From the NCBI GenBank assembly GCA_002435785.1, contig DIUC01000066.1, positions 1-64,000 of the forward strand: a DNA stretch of 64,000 nucleotides, read 5' to 3'. Positions 57,159-64,000 of the stretch are shown here, in pieces. How positions within the stretch are numbered: the first letter of the stretch is position 1; each line of letters starts with the position of its first letter. The stretch comes from Saprospiraceae bacterium UBA6168. Its GTDB lineage: Bacteria > Bacteroidota > Bacteroidia > Chitinophagales > Saprospiraceae. The position numbers and the translations under genes are program-made. The notes beneath the pieces were generated by a model. It ran no database searches. It was given only the letters and a program-made list of their open reading frames with translations, and was not told the origin of the DNA.

Positions 57159-57249
57159 GATGACCGCTTTCAATGGCATAGTAAACCTCGCCAATGACCT
57201 GCTACCGCCGATTATCGTGAAGGGAATAAAGAAGTTTAGGAAGAATTAA
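57159..57249 (+). pseudogene. Second, isolated 3' end of a 2OG-Fe oxygenase gene
   Basis: These 91 bases match the last 91 bases of the oxygenase gene (55953-56043). Differences are mainly at third codon positions, so the encoded tail MTAFNGIVNLANDLLPPII remains nearly the same. The upstream part of this second gene is missing. It lies in frame with a 90-codon open frame (56980-57249) that has no other sense. A diverged paralogue or allele was probably destroyed when the module at 56111-57065 was placed here. Confidence 0.75.
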
Positions 57250-57287
57250 GGGCCGCTGTATGGTAGGCAGCGCTGGCTAATTTGACC

Positions 57288-57410
57288 TCAATCGCCGCTG
57301 GTTGATTTCTTCGCCGTTTTCTTGACTTTTTTCTCTGCCCGCTTCTCTTTGAGGTTCTTCACGGGAGCTTTTTTTTCTTTTTCCTTGGATGGTGATTTGT
57401 CCTTTGCCAT
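57288..57410 (-). CDS. Small Lys-rich basic protein (40 residues)
   Basis: The minus strand encodes MAKDKSPSKEKEKKAPVKNL and then KEKRAEKKVKKTAKKSTSGD, 40 residues with 17 Lys or Arg, starting from an ATG and ending in TGA. Similar short Lys/Pro-rich proteins (MAKxDKxxxKE...) are common in Bacteroidota genomes, so this is likely a real gene though too short for most gene callers. It may be a nucleic-acid or RNA-binding protein; no domain can be assigned. The promoter is unclear (a weak TACCTTG is upstream). The region from 57411 to 57699 shows no further gene. Confidence 0.6.
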   Translation of the reverse strand: MAKDKSPSKEKEKKAPVKNLKEKRAEKKVKKTAKKSTSGD

Positions 57411-57699
57411 GATGTCGTAATTTTAATTTGCGAGCAAGGTAAGCAGAATTACCGTTTCACTGATACTCAGATTGGACCAATTTCGCAACTGTCAAAGTTT
57501 GACGGTGACATTCCATTCCCAATCCCTCCATCGCCAAGCTGAGCTTGTTTCCCCGCTTGCTTTTTTTGTAAAAAATAGAGATGCGGTTTTCCAGGTCGTT
57601 AATAGACCCTCCTTCCCCCCAAGGCCAGCATAGAAAGCCAGACGGCAGGCAGCTTATTTCCCGCTAAACCCAACACCAAGCAGGCCAGCCCAATGCACC

Positions 57700-59409
57700 T
57701 CATTTCAGTATGGCCAACTTCTGCACCGGCGTGGCAAGCCCCCCATTTTTCAGGTAAAGGAAATAAATGCCCGGCGCCAAGTGCCCGAGGTCGAGCCGAA
57801 GGCTTGCACCCTCCACCGTTTGCGCCACGACGGCCCTGCCAGCCAAGTCGCTGACGACGGCAAGGCCGCCAATCCAATCAGCGTGGCGTTCGACAAAGAC
57901 ATTGGCATGGCCCGAAGCGGGGTTTGGGGCCACCGTGAAATGTGCCGCTGCGAGCTTTTCCGCTGCTGCCGAACTGGTGCAGGCGGGGCCTGCTGCCGAA
58001 TACCTCAGCCCGAAAACGCCTTCCTTGTTGCTGTGGCCATCCATTTGCAAATAGTAGTCCTTGCCCGCCACCAAGCATTCTGCCACCAACCGTGAGCCAC
58101 CACCGGGCAGGGCGGGGTCGTCGTCGTTGGCGGCAAGGAGCGTTGCGAAGCCAGCCTTCAACACCCCACAGGACTCGGCGGTCCAGAGTGCCAGTTGCGT
58201 GTTCATGCCCGTGGTGGTGATTTCTATTTGGTGGGTGGCGGGTGCATTGAACTTGAACCAGACCGTTTTTTCCGCCACCGCCGCCGTATCGCACCAAGTG
58301 TTGGGCACCCCGCAAGCGCCAAGTGGCGGCGTCACCTCGTTGGTGCCGGCATCCGCATTTATGTTGAAAAAATATTCGGTGCAGCCCGAATTGAGGAGGT
58401 GGTCAATGGCGTAGGCGTTGCAAACATCGTCGTTGGGCGGCACGAGGTTGGCAGTCGAAACGCAGAAATTGGACAGGTCCTGGACTACCACGAAGGTTTC
58501 GATGTAGTTGCTATTGCCCAGGTCGTCGTGGACATAGACCCGGACGGGCTGCTGCTGCAGTTCGGTACAATCAAAGCAGGCCAGCGTGTCGTTTGGATTG
58601 CTGGAAAAGGACAGCCTAAAGCTCGTGGTGCCACCACAGCTACCAGCATGGCTCGCCACGTCAAACTCCCTTGCAATGATGCATGCCTTGCCATCTGGTC
58701 TGGTCCTTACCGTCATGCCGTTGAGGGTGACAGGAGCAGGGAGGCAGGGGCCCGTGCCTGTGCAGTCCCCAAACGGAAGCTGGACGATGACGAAGGTTTC
58801 TCCAAAAGCTTTTGTGCCAGCGGCATCCGTGACCCAAAGCTGTATGGGGTAAGAACCAATCTCATCACAGGTCAATGTCTTCAAATTGTCGTTCGGGGCT
58901 TGGGAAAAGGAAAATTGCAAAGCCCCGGTTGCGCATTCCGAGGTGCTCCCGTCGTCGAACCAAGCGGCATGGAGTTCGACGGCATAATCGTCGGACAGGG
59001 CCACTGTCAATGGCTTGGCCTTGATGGTCGGAAAGCAGCAGCCCCCGCAGCCAGTGTCACAGATACCCGTGTTCGCCTGCACGATGACAAACGTTTGGCA
59101 ATAGTTCGGCAGGCCGAGGCAATCGGTGAACTTGATTTTCACCGGGGCCTGGCCGAGGTCGTCGCAGTTGAAGGTGGCACTGGGCTGGTAGGTAGCGCCA
59201 TTGTCGAGCGAAATACCATAGCTGAGGCCGAAGCTGCAACAGGAACGGTCGTTCAGCACGAAGAAATCGGCGGCGAGCTCCGCCTCCGCACCGCCATTGA
59301 GCGTGACGACGGGGCCATTTTTGCAAGTCAGCGCCGATGCGGAAAATTGCGGCAGCAACAGTGCTGCGAAAAGCAGGTAGCGTAAAAGATAGGTAGGTGT
59401 TCGTTTCAT
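57700..59409 (-). CDS. Secreted T9SS cargo protein with three internal repeats
   Basis: The 569-residue protein has a signal peptide ending SASALT and three Cys-rich repeats in the first 320 residues, each ending in a pattern like LGNSNYIETFVVVQ / AGTKAFGETFVIVQ / GLPNYCQTFVIVQ. A domain of about 130 residues (340-475) with PPNDDVCNAYAIDHLL and WFKFNAPATHQIEI resembles secreted adhesin-type folds. The tail is a type A sorting domain: FTVAPNPASGHANVFVERH, VVSDLAGRAVV, PGIYFLYLK, QKLAILK. It is last of a minus-strand run of T9SS cargo genes. Confidence 0.82.
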   Translation of the reverse strand: MKRTPTYLLRYLLFAALLLPQFSASALTCKNGPVVTLNGGAEAELAADFFVLNDRSCCSFGLSYGISLDNGATYQPSATFNCDDLGQAPVKIKFTDCLGLPNYCQTFVIVQANTGICDTGCGGCCFPTIKAKPLTVALSDDYAVELHAAWFDDGSTSECATGALQFSFSQAPNDNLKTLTCDEIGSYPIQLWVTDAAGTKAFGETFVIVQLPFGDCTGTGPCLPAPVTLNGMTVRTRPDGKACIIAREFDVASHAGSCGGTTSFRLSFSSNPNDTLACFDCTELQQQPVRVYVHDDLGNSNYIETFVVVQDLSNFCVSTANLVPPNDDVCNAYAIDHLLNSGCTEYFFNINADAGTNEVTPPLGACGVPNTWCDTAAVAEKTVWFKFNAPATHQIEITTTGMNTQLALWTAESCGVLKAGFATLLAANDDDPALPGGGSRLVAECLVAGKDYYLQMDGHSNKEGVFGLRYSAAGPACTSSAAAEKLAAAHFTVAPNPASGHANVFVERHADWIGGLAVVSDLAGRAVVAQTVEGASLRLDLGHLAPGIYFLYLKNGGLATPVQKLAILK

Positions 59410-59445
59410 GTTTTGGATGTTTTAGACGATGAGAATGCGTTGATA

Positions 59446-60969
59446 TCAGGGCCGGGCAATGATAAGTTTCCCGTGCTGCACGGCCTTGTTTTCGGAGATT
59501 AATTTGTAAACATATAGCCCATTTTGCAGTCCTTCCAACGAAACCAGGTTTTTGTTCCTGCTTGTCAGTTCCACCTGCTTCGCCAACTGCCCCGTAGTGC
59601 TGAAAAGCTGCCACATTGCCGATTTTCCAATTGGCAATTCGCAGTTTATTTCCACAAAAGCAGCAGCGGGGTTGGGGTGCAGTTCAAACTTGAACAAATC
59701 CGGCACCACCTCCACGCTGCTGCTCACGATGGAATCGCAAGGGCTGCCGACCATCTTCCCGAGGCGGGTGACGGGGTGGTTGGGCATGTACTTGTCGTGA
59801 TAGGTGGGCATTTGGATATGGTGCTGGAGCACGTTGCAGGCCGTGCCGAGCGAGTCTGGTTGGTCAATGACGTGCAGGTAACGGGAGTTGACGTTGGAGA
59901 CGGTGATGTATATCTTCCCATCGGGTGCCAGCTTGGGCTGGTAGAAGCGGGTGGGCAGCCCACGCTCGTCGAGGAAGCCATCGTACTCGGCCACGGTGAT
60001 GCGGGAGGCGGGGATGTCCGCCGCCCAGAGGTCGAACTGGTATATTTTGTCCCACGAAGGGGTATAGACGAAGCGGGAATTGGGGGAGAAGGCGATGCCG
60101 CCGGGAAGTCCCATATTTTGATAAATAATTTGGGTATGGTTGGACATCTCACCGGAGCAGCGGTCGAAGTCGTAGAAGCTGATTTCAATGCTGGTGGAAA
60201 TCCCGATGATACCGAACCACTGGTAATAGGCAATATGCTCACCGTTTGGGGAAAAAGCGGCCTGGCCCAGCCCGGGGTTGATGTTCATTCCCACTTCCTG
60301 CGTGCTGTGCAGCTTGACGCCGGTGGGGTCTATGAGGTACTTGTAGTATTTGTTGGAATCATAGGTTGGGGCGCCGATGGACCAAAAATCACGGCCATTG
60401 CCGTGGAGGATGCCTATGTACTGACCGTAAAGTAATGTATCGAAGTTTATTGGGATGTTTTTCTCAATCACTTTTCCTTGTCCGCTGTTCTCGTTCATGT
60501 CAACAATAGTGTATGTAGTAGGGTAGCATCCTGGTGTGAGCCAGCCATCGTGATAAAAATCAATATCAGTACATGAAATAATAAGGTATTTCCCGATGGA
60601 ATTAGGAAATGGAAACAGAACAGCACCTTGTACAGCGGTAAACCCGAGAGGAAATGAAGATTGGGAATGTAAATCTTCGCCATTTTCAATCACCTCAAAA
60701 CTTGCATTATAGATAACAGTCCCATTAGAGTAGCAGACCAAGTTGCCGTTTACGTCGGAGATGTTGGTATTGGTGGGGGCCTGCATAGCTGGGTACTGAT
60801 TATAGGTGTTGGAGAAAATCGCCTGGCCACTATTGAAATTTACAGTGGTAATTGTATAGAGGGTATCCAGCACATTGCTTCCACCGCTTATCACCCAAGT
60901 GTAGTCTTCTTTTTGGGAAAAGGCCGATAGGGTTGAACAAATAAAAAACAGGAAAAAAAATGTTCTCAT
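59446..60969 (-). CDS. T9SS cargo protein with beta-propeller-like body (paralogue A)
   Basis: The ATG at 60969 (MRTFFFLFFICSTLS) gives 507 residues with a signal peptide ending AFSQ. The body is a WD40-like propeller with repeat motifs NVNGNLVCYSNGTVIYNASFEVIENG, LGQAAFSPNGEHIAYY, GIAFSPNSRFVYTPSWDKIYQFDLWAADIPAS and LDERGLPTRFYQPKLAPDGKIYIT, then GTACNVLQHH. The sorting tail (about 420-507; FELHPNPAAAFVEINCEL ... KLIIARP) is of type A but differs from those of genes B and C. The body is closely related to that of C (63212-64000). Confidence 0.85.
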   Translation of the reverse strand: MRTFFFLFFICSTLSAFSQKEDYTWVISGGSNVLDTLYTITTVNFNSGQAIFSNTYNQYPAMQAPTNTNISDVNGNLVCYSNGTVIYNASFEVIENGEDLHSQSSFPLGFTAVQGAVLFPFPNSIGKYLIISCTDIDFYHDGWLTPGCYPTTYTIVDMNENSGQGKVIEKNIPINFDTLLYGQYIGILHGNGRDFWSIGAPTYDSNKYYKYLIDPTGVKLHSTQEVGMNINPGLGQAAFSPNGEHIAYYQWFGIIGISTSIEISFYDFDRCSGEMSNHTQIIYQNMGLPGGIAFSPNSRFVYTPSWDKIYQFDLWAADIPASRITVAEYDGFLDERGLPTRFYQPKLAPDGKIYITVSNVNSRYLHVIDQPDSLGTACNVLQHHIQMPTYHDKYMPNHPVTRLGKMVGSPCDSIVSSSVEVVPDLFKFELHPNPAAAFVEINCELPIGKSAMWQLFSTTGQLAKQVELTSRNKNLVSLEGLQNGLYVYKLISENKAVQHGKLIIARP

Positions 60970-60985
60970 AATAAATATGAAAAGA

Positions 60986-61007
60986 GAGGCCTGCGCCAAC
61001 AAGCCTC
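60986..61007 (-). terminator. Weak hairpin directly before the gene A start
   Basis: On the minus strand GAGGC pairs with GCCTC over 5 bp, with a 12-base loop, followed by TCTTTTC and 17 bases later the ATG. Resembles the hairpin before gene B but weaker. Confidence 0.35.
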
Positions 61008-61022
61008 CCATGTTAAAGATTT

Positions 61023-61205
61023 TCAATGTGCGGCGGCCAATTTCAGGGCGCTTAAAACCCTTCCATCTGTTGTAAGCTTCACGGTGTAGAATCCATTTGG
61101 CAAACTATTGGTAGCCAGTATGGCCTCACCCTTGCCGGGCAGCACTTTCTTTGAAAAAAGTGACCTGCCTTGCAGGTCGTAAATGGTGATACCATGCCAT
61201 GCGCT
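61023..61205 (-). pseudogene. Orphan T9SS sorting-domain tail directly behind gene B's stop
   Basis: In the same frame as gene B, immediately after its TAA, the minus strand encodes WHGITIYDLQGRSLFSKKVL and then ATNSLPNGFYTVKLTTDGRV, ending LAAAH. This is a second type A sorting-domain C-terminal half (IYDLQGRSL, NGFYTVKLTT). It has no start codon of its own. It looks like the former tail of gene B, cut off when the present tail was inserted. Confidence 0.7.
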
Positions 61206-62720
61206 TTATCGGTTGCCAACAATGGCCAGCTGCAGCGTTTTCCAGTGCCCCTTTCCATCGCCCACCCTGCAAAAATACACCCCATCTGCCAACTCCGGCA
61301 GCCCAATTGTAAACGACCGCACGGAGTCCGGGTGCGCCCTGCGCAGCACCTCCCTTCCCTGCGCATCATAGATGACGACCTCCCTCGGCTGCCAGGCGCA
61401 GTTCACCGAGTTGATGTGCAGGCTGCCGCTGGCCGGGTTGGGGCTTATCACTACCTCGCCCACGGGCAGTTCCAGTTCCTTGGTGGCCACGGGCGGGCCG
61501 TCTATGCCGAGCGTGTCGCAGGGGCTGCCCGGCAGGTCGTAGAGGCGGTAGTTGGGGAAGGTGGGGATATTTATCAACCTGCTGGGCAGTTCCACCTCGT
61601 GCTGCACCACGTTGCAGCCGTCGCCCTTCATATCGGGGTTGGCGATATAATGGTAGTAGGGACTGCTCGAACCTACTAGAATGTATATTTTGTTATCTGG
61701 CATAAGTTGCATGAGGTAGAACTGCGTCGGGTTTGGCCCATAGAAGCCATCCCACACGGCTACGGTATCAATGGAGGCGGCGATGTCGGTAGCCCAGAGG
61801 TCGAACTGGAAAATGGCGGTGTCGCTGTCCACGTAGAGGAACCTCGAATTGGGCGAGATGGCCGCACCTGCGCCGAATATCAGTTTTTCGGGGAAGGTTA
61901 TCAAAACCGGATTGCTCAACTGGCCCGTGCAGCGATCAAAATCAAAAACCCTTACACCGTTCCATGCGTCGAAGTCCACGTACCTGGTGCCATCGGGGGT
62001 AAAAAGGTTCTGCCCTCCTCCGTCACTGTATTTGCTGTAGAAAGGCGGCTGGTAGCCTATCTCTTGGGTTTCAAGGCTGGAGAAGCCAGCAGGTGTCAAC
62101 AGTGTCCTGTAATAGATGCTTGCGGTGTCTTCCCCTGCAAGAACCCACCAGTCCCTGCCGTTGGCATGCCTACAGGCACTTGGAAACTCTGCGGACAAAT
62201 TGGCTTGCCCAATCATGTTATCCTTAAGTATCACGCTACCCTTGCCATTGATTGCTGTGACATCGACAGTAGAATACAATATGTCTTTGGATGGGTAGAG
62301 CAAAGGGTTTGAATTGCCTTTTTCTGTCCTCGCGTTGATAAGATAATATAGTGAACTGTTTTCAGGAGCCGGAAGACAAATCATATAGTTAGGTCCCCCA
62401 AGCCCCTCGTTATAATTTTCTTCCGTTAATGCGCACCAGTTTAGGCTGTCTCCATTTTGCATCACTTCATTAGCCGTGTTCCATACTTTTATCCCATTAG
62501 AATAGAACAATAAATTACCATTTGCATCTGACATGGTAATGTTCGTGAACTTTATAGGTGCTGTTATTTCTTCTGAAGTGATGGTAGGGGGTGAGGTGTC
62601 AAAATTGAATTTAAGACTATTCCCAGGGATGAATGGATAGTTGCTAATCCAATTGTTGTCATGTCGTTGTGCCAAAACCAAACATGGATAAAAAAGTGCT
62701 AAAAATACGAGTTTTTTCAT
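61206..62720 (-). CDS. T9SS cargo protein with beta-propeller-like body (paralogue B)
   Basis: The ATG at 62720 (MKKLVFLALFYPCLVLAQ) gives 504 residues with a signal peptide. The body is a divergent relative of A, with NGNLLFYSNGIKVWNTANEV, GQNLFTPDGTRYVDFDAWNG, AAISPNSRFLYVDSDTAIFQFD and GDGCNVVQHE. From the string GSPCDTLGIDGPPVATKELE (about residue 398) to the stop it carries a type A sorting domain of about 107 residues that is nearly identical, also in DNA, to that of gene C. Directly upstream is a hairpin. The partly repeated design suggests domain exchange between neighbours. Confidence 0.87.
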   Translation of the reverse strand: MKKLVFLALFYPCLVLAQRHDNNWISNYPFIPGNSLKFNFDTSPPTITSEEITAPIKFTNITMSDANGNLLFYSNGIKVWNTANEVMQNGDSLNWCALTEENYNEGLGGPNYMICLPAPENSSLYYLINARTEKGNSNPLLYPSKDILYSTVDVTAINGKGSVILKDNMIGQANLSAEFPSACRHANGRDWWVLAGEDTASIYYRTLLTPAGFSSLETQEIGYQPPFYSKYSDGGGQNLFTPDGTRYVDFDAWNGVRVFDFDRCTGQLSNPVLITFPEKLIFGAGAAISPNSRFLYVDSDTAIFQFDLWATDIAASIDTVAVWDGFYGPNPTQFYLMQLMPDNKIYILVGSSSPYYHYIANPDMKGDGCNVVQHEVELPSRLINIPTFPNYRLYDLPGSPCDTLGIDGPPVATKELELPVGEVVISPNPASGSLHINSVNCAWQPREVVIYDAQGREVLRRAHPDSVRSFTIGLPELADGVYFCRVGDGKGHWKTLQLAIVGNR

Positions 62721-62727
62721 AAGAAAA

Positions 62728-62754
62728 ATGCCCCGGCGATTTGCGCCGGGGCAT
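62728..62754 (-). terminator. Terminator-like hairpin directly before the gene B start
   Basis: ATGCCCCGGCG pairs with CGCCGGGGCAT over 11 bp with a 5-base loop. On the minus strand it is followed by TTTTTC and, 7 bases after the stem, by the ATG of gene B. It separates the orphan tail (62764-63201) from gene B. Confidence 0.7.
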
Positions 62755-62763
62755 GGTTTAGAA

Positions 62764-63201
62764 TTATTTTACAATAGAAATTTTCTGAACGGAAAGTAAC
62801 ACTTTCCCATTTGAAACCTTGCACCAGTAAATTCCGGTTGGAATTTCCAAAAGCGGAATATCCGTCCTACCATCTACGGAATAATTAAAGCTGCCCATCA
62901 GTTGGCCAATGCCTGAGTACATACTGATAGTCCAGTTTTCCCCATCCGGTACGGCTGGCCCTGCAAGATTAAAGGCAGTGGTGGCCGGGTTCGGATATAG
63001 CTTGAATTCGGGTGAGCTGGCAGCGGCAAGGCTGCCACTGGATTCATTGCTGCGTCCTATCACGCAATCTTCCTCCTGCACCTCCACGCCTTCTAAGGTG
63101 GCGTACCAAGCCCTCGCCCAATAGATGGCAGCGCCACCTTTTTTCGGGCACTGCTTGGCGATGGCCAATATTTTGTCACGGTTCCTAATTATTGGTCTCA
63201 T
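62764..63201 (-). pseudogene. Orphan C-terminal fragment of another T9SS cargo gene behind gene C's stop
   Basis: The minus-strand frame from 63201 to the stop at 62764 reads MRPIIRNRDKILAIAKQCPK, then GGAAIYWARAWYATLEGVEV and EEDCVIGRSN, and ends in a complete type A sorting domain (FKLYPNPATTAFNLAGP ... GIYWCKVSNGKVLL ... KISIVK). The first part resembles the conserved stretch before the sorting domain in other Saprospiria-like secreted proteins. No signal peptide or body precedes it, and the frame is different from that of gene C. It looks like the displaced original tail of gene C's locus. A start at MRPII is possible but unlikely to be functional. Confidence 0.65.
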
Positions 63202-63211
63202 ACAAAGTTTT

Positions 63212-64000
63212 TTATCGGTTTCCCAAGATTGACAGCTGTAGCGTTTTCCAGTGCCCCCTGCCATCGCCCACCCTGCAAAAATACACCCCATCTGCCAACT
63301 CCGACAGCCGAATTGTAAACGACCGCACCGTGGCCGGGTGCGCCCTGCGCAGCACCTCCCTTCCCAGCGCATCAAAGATGACGACCTCCCTCGGCTGCCA
63401 GGTACAGTTCACCGAGTTGATGTGCAGGCTGCCGCTGGCCGGGTTGGGGCTTATCACTATCTCGCCCACGGGCAGTTCCAGTTCCTTCGTGGCCACGGGC
63501 GGGCCGTCTATGCCGAGCGTGTCGCAGGGGCTGCCGGGCATCTTGCCGAGGCGGAATACCGGATGGTTTGGGATGGAAAAGAGGTTGTAAATTGGCAATA
63601 TGACATTATGCTGCAGGACATTGCAAGCGATGCCAAGCGAATCGGGCTGGTCTATGACGTGCAGGTAACGTGAATCTAGATTCGATACGCTGACGTAAAT
63701 CTTGTTGTCGGGGGCGAGTTTCATGGTAAAAAAACGGGTGGGCAGCCCCCGCTCGTCCAGAAAGCCGTCATATTCGGCCACCGTGATTTTTGATGCAAGA
63801 ATGTCAGGTGTCCACAGGTCAAACTGGTGGATTTTGTCCCAAGCTGAAACGTACATGAAGCGGGAATTGGCGGAGAAGGCAATGCCGCCAGGAAGTCCGA
63901 GGTTTTCATAAACCACCTGTACGGGGTCGCTCAATTGCCCACTGCAGCGGTCGAACCGGAAAAGCTGAATGCTGCTGCTTTCGGAGCCCCCCACATTTCC
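63212..64000 (-). CDS. T9SS cargo protein with beta-propeller-like body (paralogue C, partial)
   Basis: The frame is open to the right edge of the window, so the N-terminus is missing. The visible body matches paralogue A closely: LFRFDRCSGQLSDPVQVVYE, GLPGGIAFSANSRFMYVSAW, FDLWTPDILASKITVAEYDG, LDERGLPTRFFTMKLAPD, NSRYLHVIDQPDSLG-like with LDSRYLHVIDQPDSLGIACN. From GSPCDTLGIDGPPVATKELE to the end the sequence switches to near-identity with gene B (107 residues). This is a mosaic of A-like body and B-like sorting tail. Confidence 0.87.
   Translation of the reverse strand, partial: GNVGGSESSSIQLFRFDRCSGQLSDPVQVVYENLGLPGGIAFSANSRFMYVSAWDKIHQFDLWTPDILASKITVAEYDGFLDERGLPTRFFTMKLAPDNKIYVSVSNLDSRYLHVIDQPDSLGIACNVLQHNVILPIYNLFSIPNHPVFRLGKMPGSPCDTLGIDGPPVATKELELPVGEIVISPNPASGSLHINSVNCTWQPREVVIFDALGREVLRRAHPATVRSFTIRLSELADGVYFCRVGDGRGHWKTLQLSILGNR

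Noticed and set aside
56980..57249. 90-codon gene ending in the oxygenase tail
   Set aside because: Only the last 30 codons match a known protein; the beginning is out-of-frame remnant of the toxin gene, so this is a chance fusion of debris.
55953..57249. Simple target-site duplication from a transposon
   Set aside because: 91 bp is long for this, the copies differ at synonymous sites, and no transposase or integrase gene lies between them.

Overview
The window is a chromosomal segment of a Bacteroidota bacterium, most plausibly from the Saprospiria/Haliscomenobacter-Lewinella side of the phylum. That placement is inference from gene style, not from a marker-gene comparison. The evidence is: several secreted proteins end in type IX secretion system (T9SS) sorting domains; two end in the gliding-motility-type C-terminal domain with the motif SPNGDGVND; promoters match the Bacteroidota TAnnTTTG (-7) form; Shine-Dalgarno sequences are weak or absent; and PstSCAB-PhoU is paired with a phosphate-selective-type porin. 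Coding DNA is clearly GC-rich relative to the AT-rich spacers.

Layout. 1-12.1 kb: tail of a large secreted protein, an ADP-forming acyl-CoA ligase/GNAT fusion, a decayed ATPase remnant, a lipoprotein with an altered HExxH motif, and a 2338-residue secreted repeat protein with 19 tandem domains of about 85 residues. 12.2-18.3 kb: queD-like gene, a LytS/LytTR two-component pair, small secreted and membrane proteins, an SDR-family reductase/epimerase and a YihY/BrkB membrane protein. 18.6-29.9 kb: housekeeping genes (LptF/G-type permease, tRNA-Arg, ung, lolD, MFS transporter, glycosyltransferase, serine hydrolase, RsmI-like methylase, and the rpsF-rpsR-rplI operon in which S6 carries an extra helix-hairpin-helix domain). 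29.9-37 kb: Uma2 nuclease-like protein, fabI, hpd, a T9SS cargo protein, murI, a 42-bp minisatellite and a DUF4139 protein. 37-45.6 kb: a complete phosphate-acquisition block (porin, pstS, pstC, pstA, pstB, phoU on the minus strand) with a divergent PhoB/PhoR-like pair. 45.6-57.4 kb: propeller protein, DUF3298-type lipoprotein, OmpA/TSP3 protein, MscS, CorA, a PIN toxin-antitoxin pair, a TlpA-like protein, and a 2OG-Fe oxygenase followed by a decayed AbiEii-type toxin-antitoxin module flanked by a duplicated oxygenase 3' end. 57.7-64 kb: a minus-strand run of T9SS cargo genes, including three tandem paralogues.

The most unusual features concern genome structure. (1) Among the three tandem paralogues at the right end, the third has a body resembling the first but a C-terminal sorting domain nearly identical to the second, and orphan tails lie directly behind two stop codons. 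This looks like recombinational swapping of T9SS tail cassettes. (2) Many spacers are filled with short-unit tandem repeats, several arranged as inverted arms. (3) The predicted lolD mRNA would start with a 28-bp perfect hairpin ending five bases before its AUG. (4) Several pseudogene relics (ATPase, response regulator, AbiEii module, sorting-domain tails) show active gene turnover. No CRISPR array, insertion sequence, prophage or rRNA gene was recognised.
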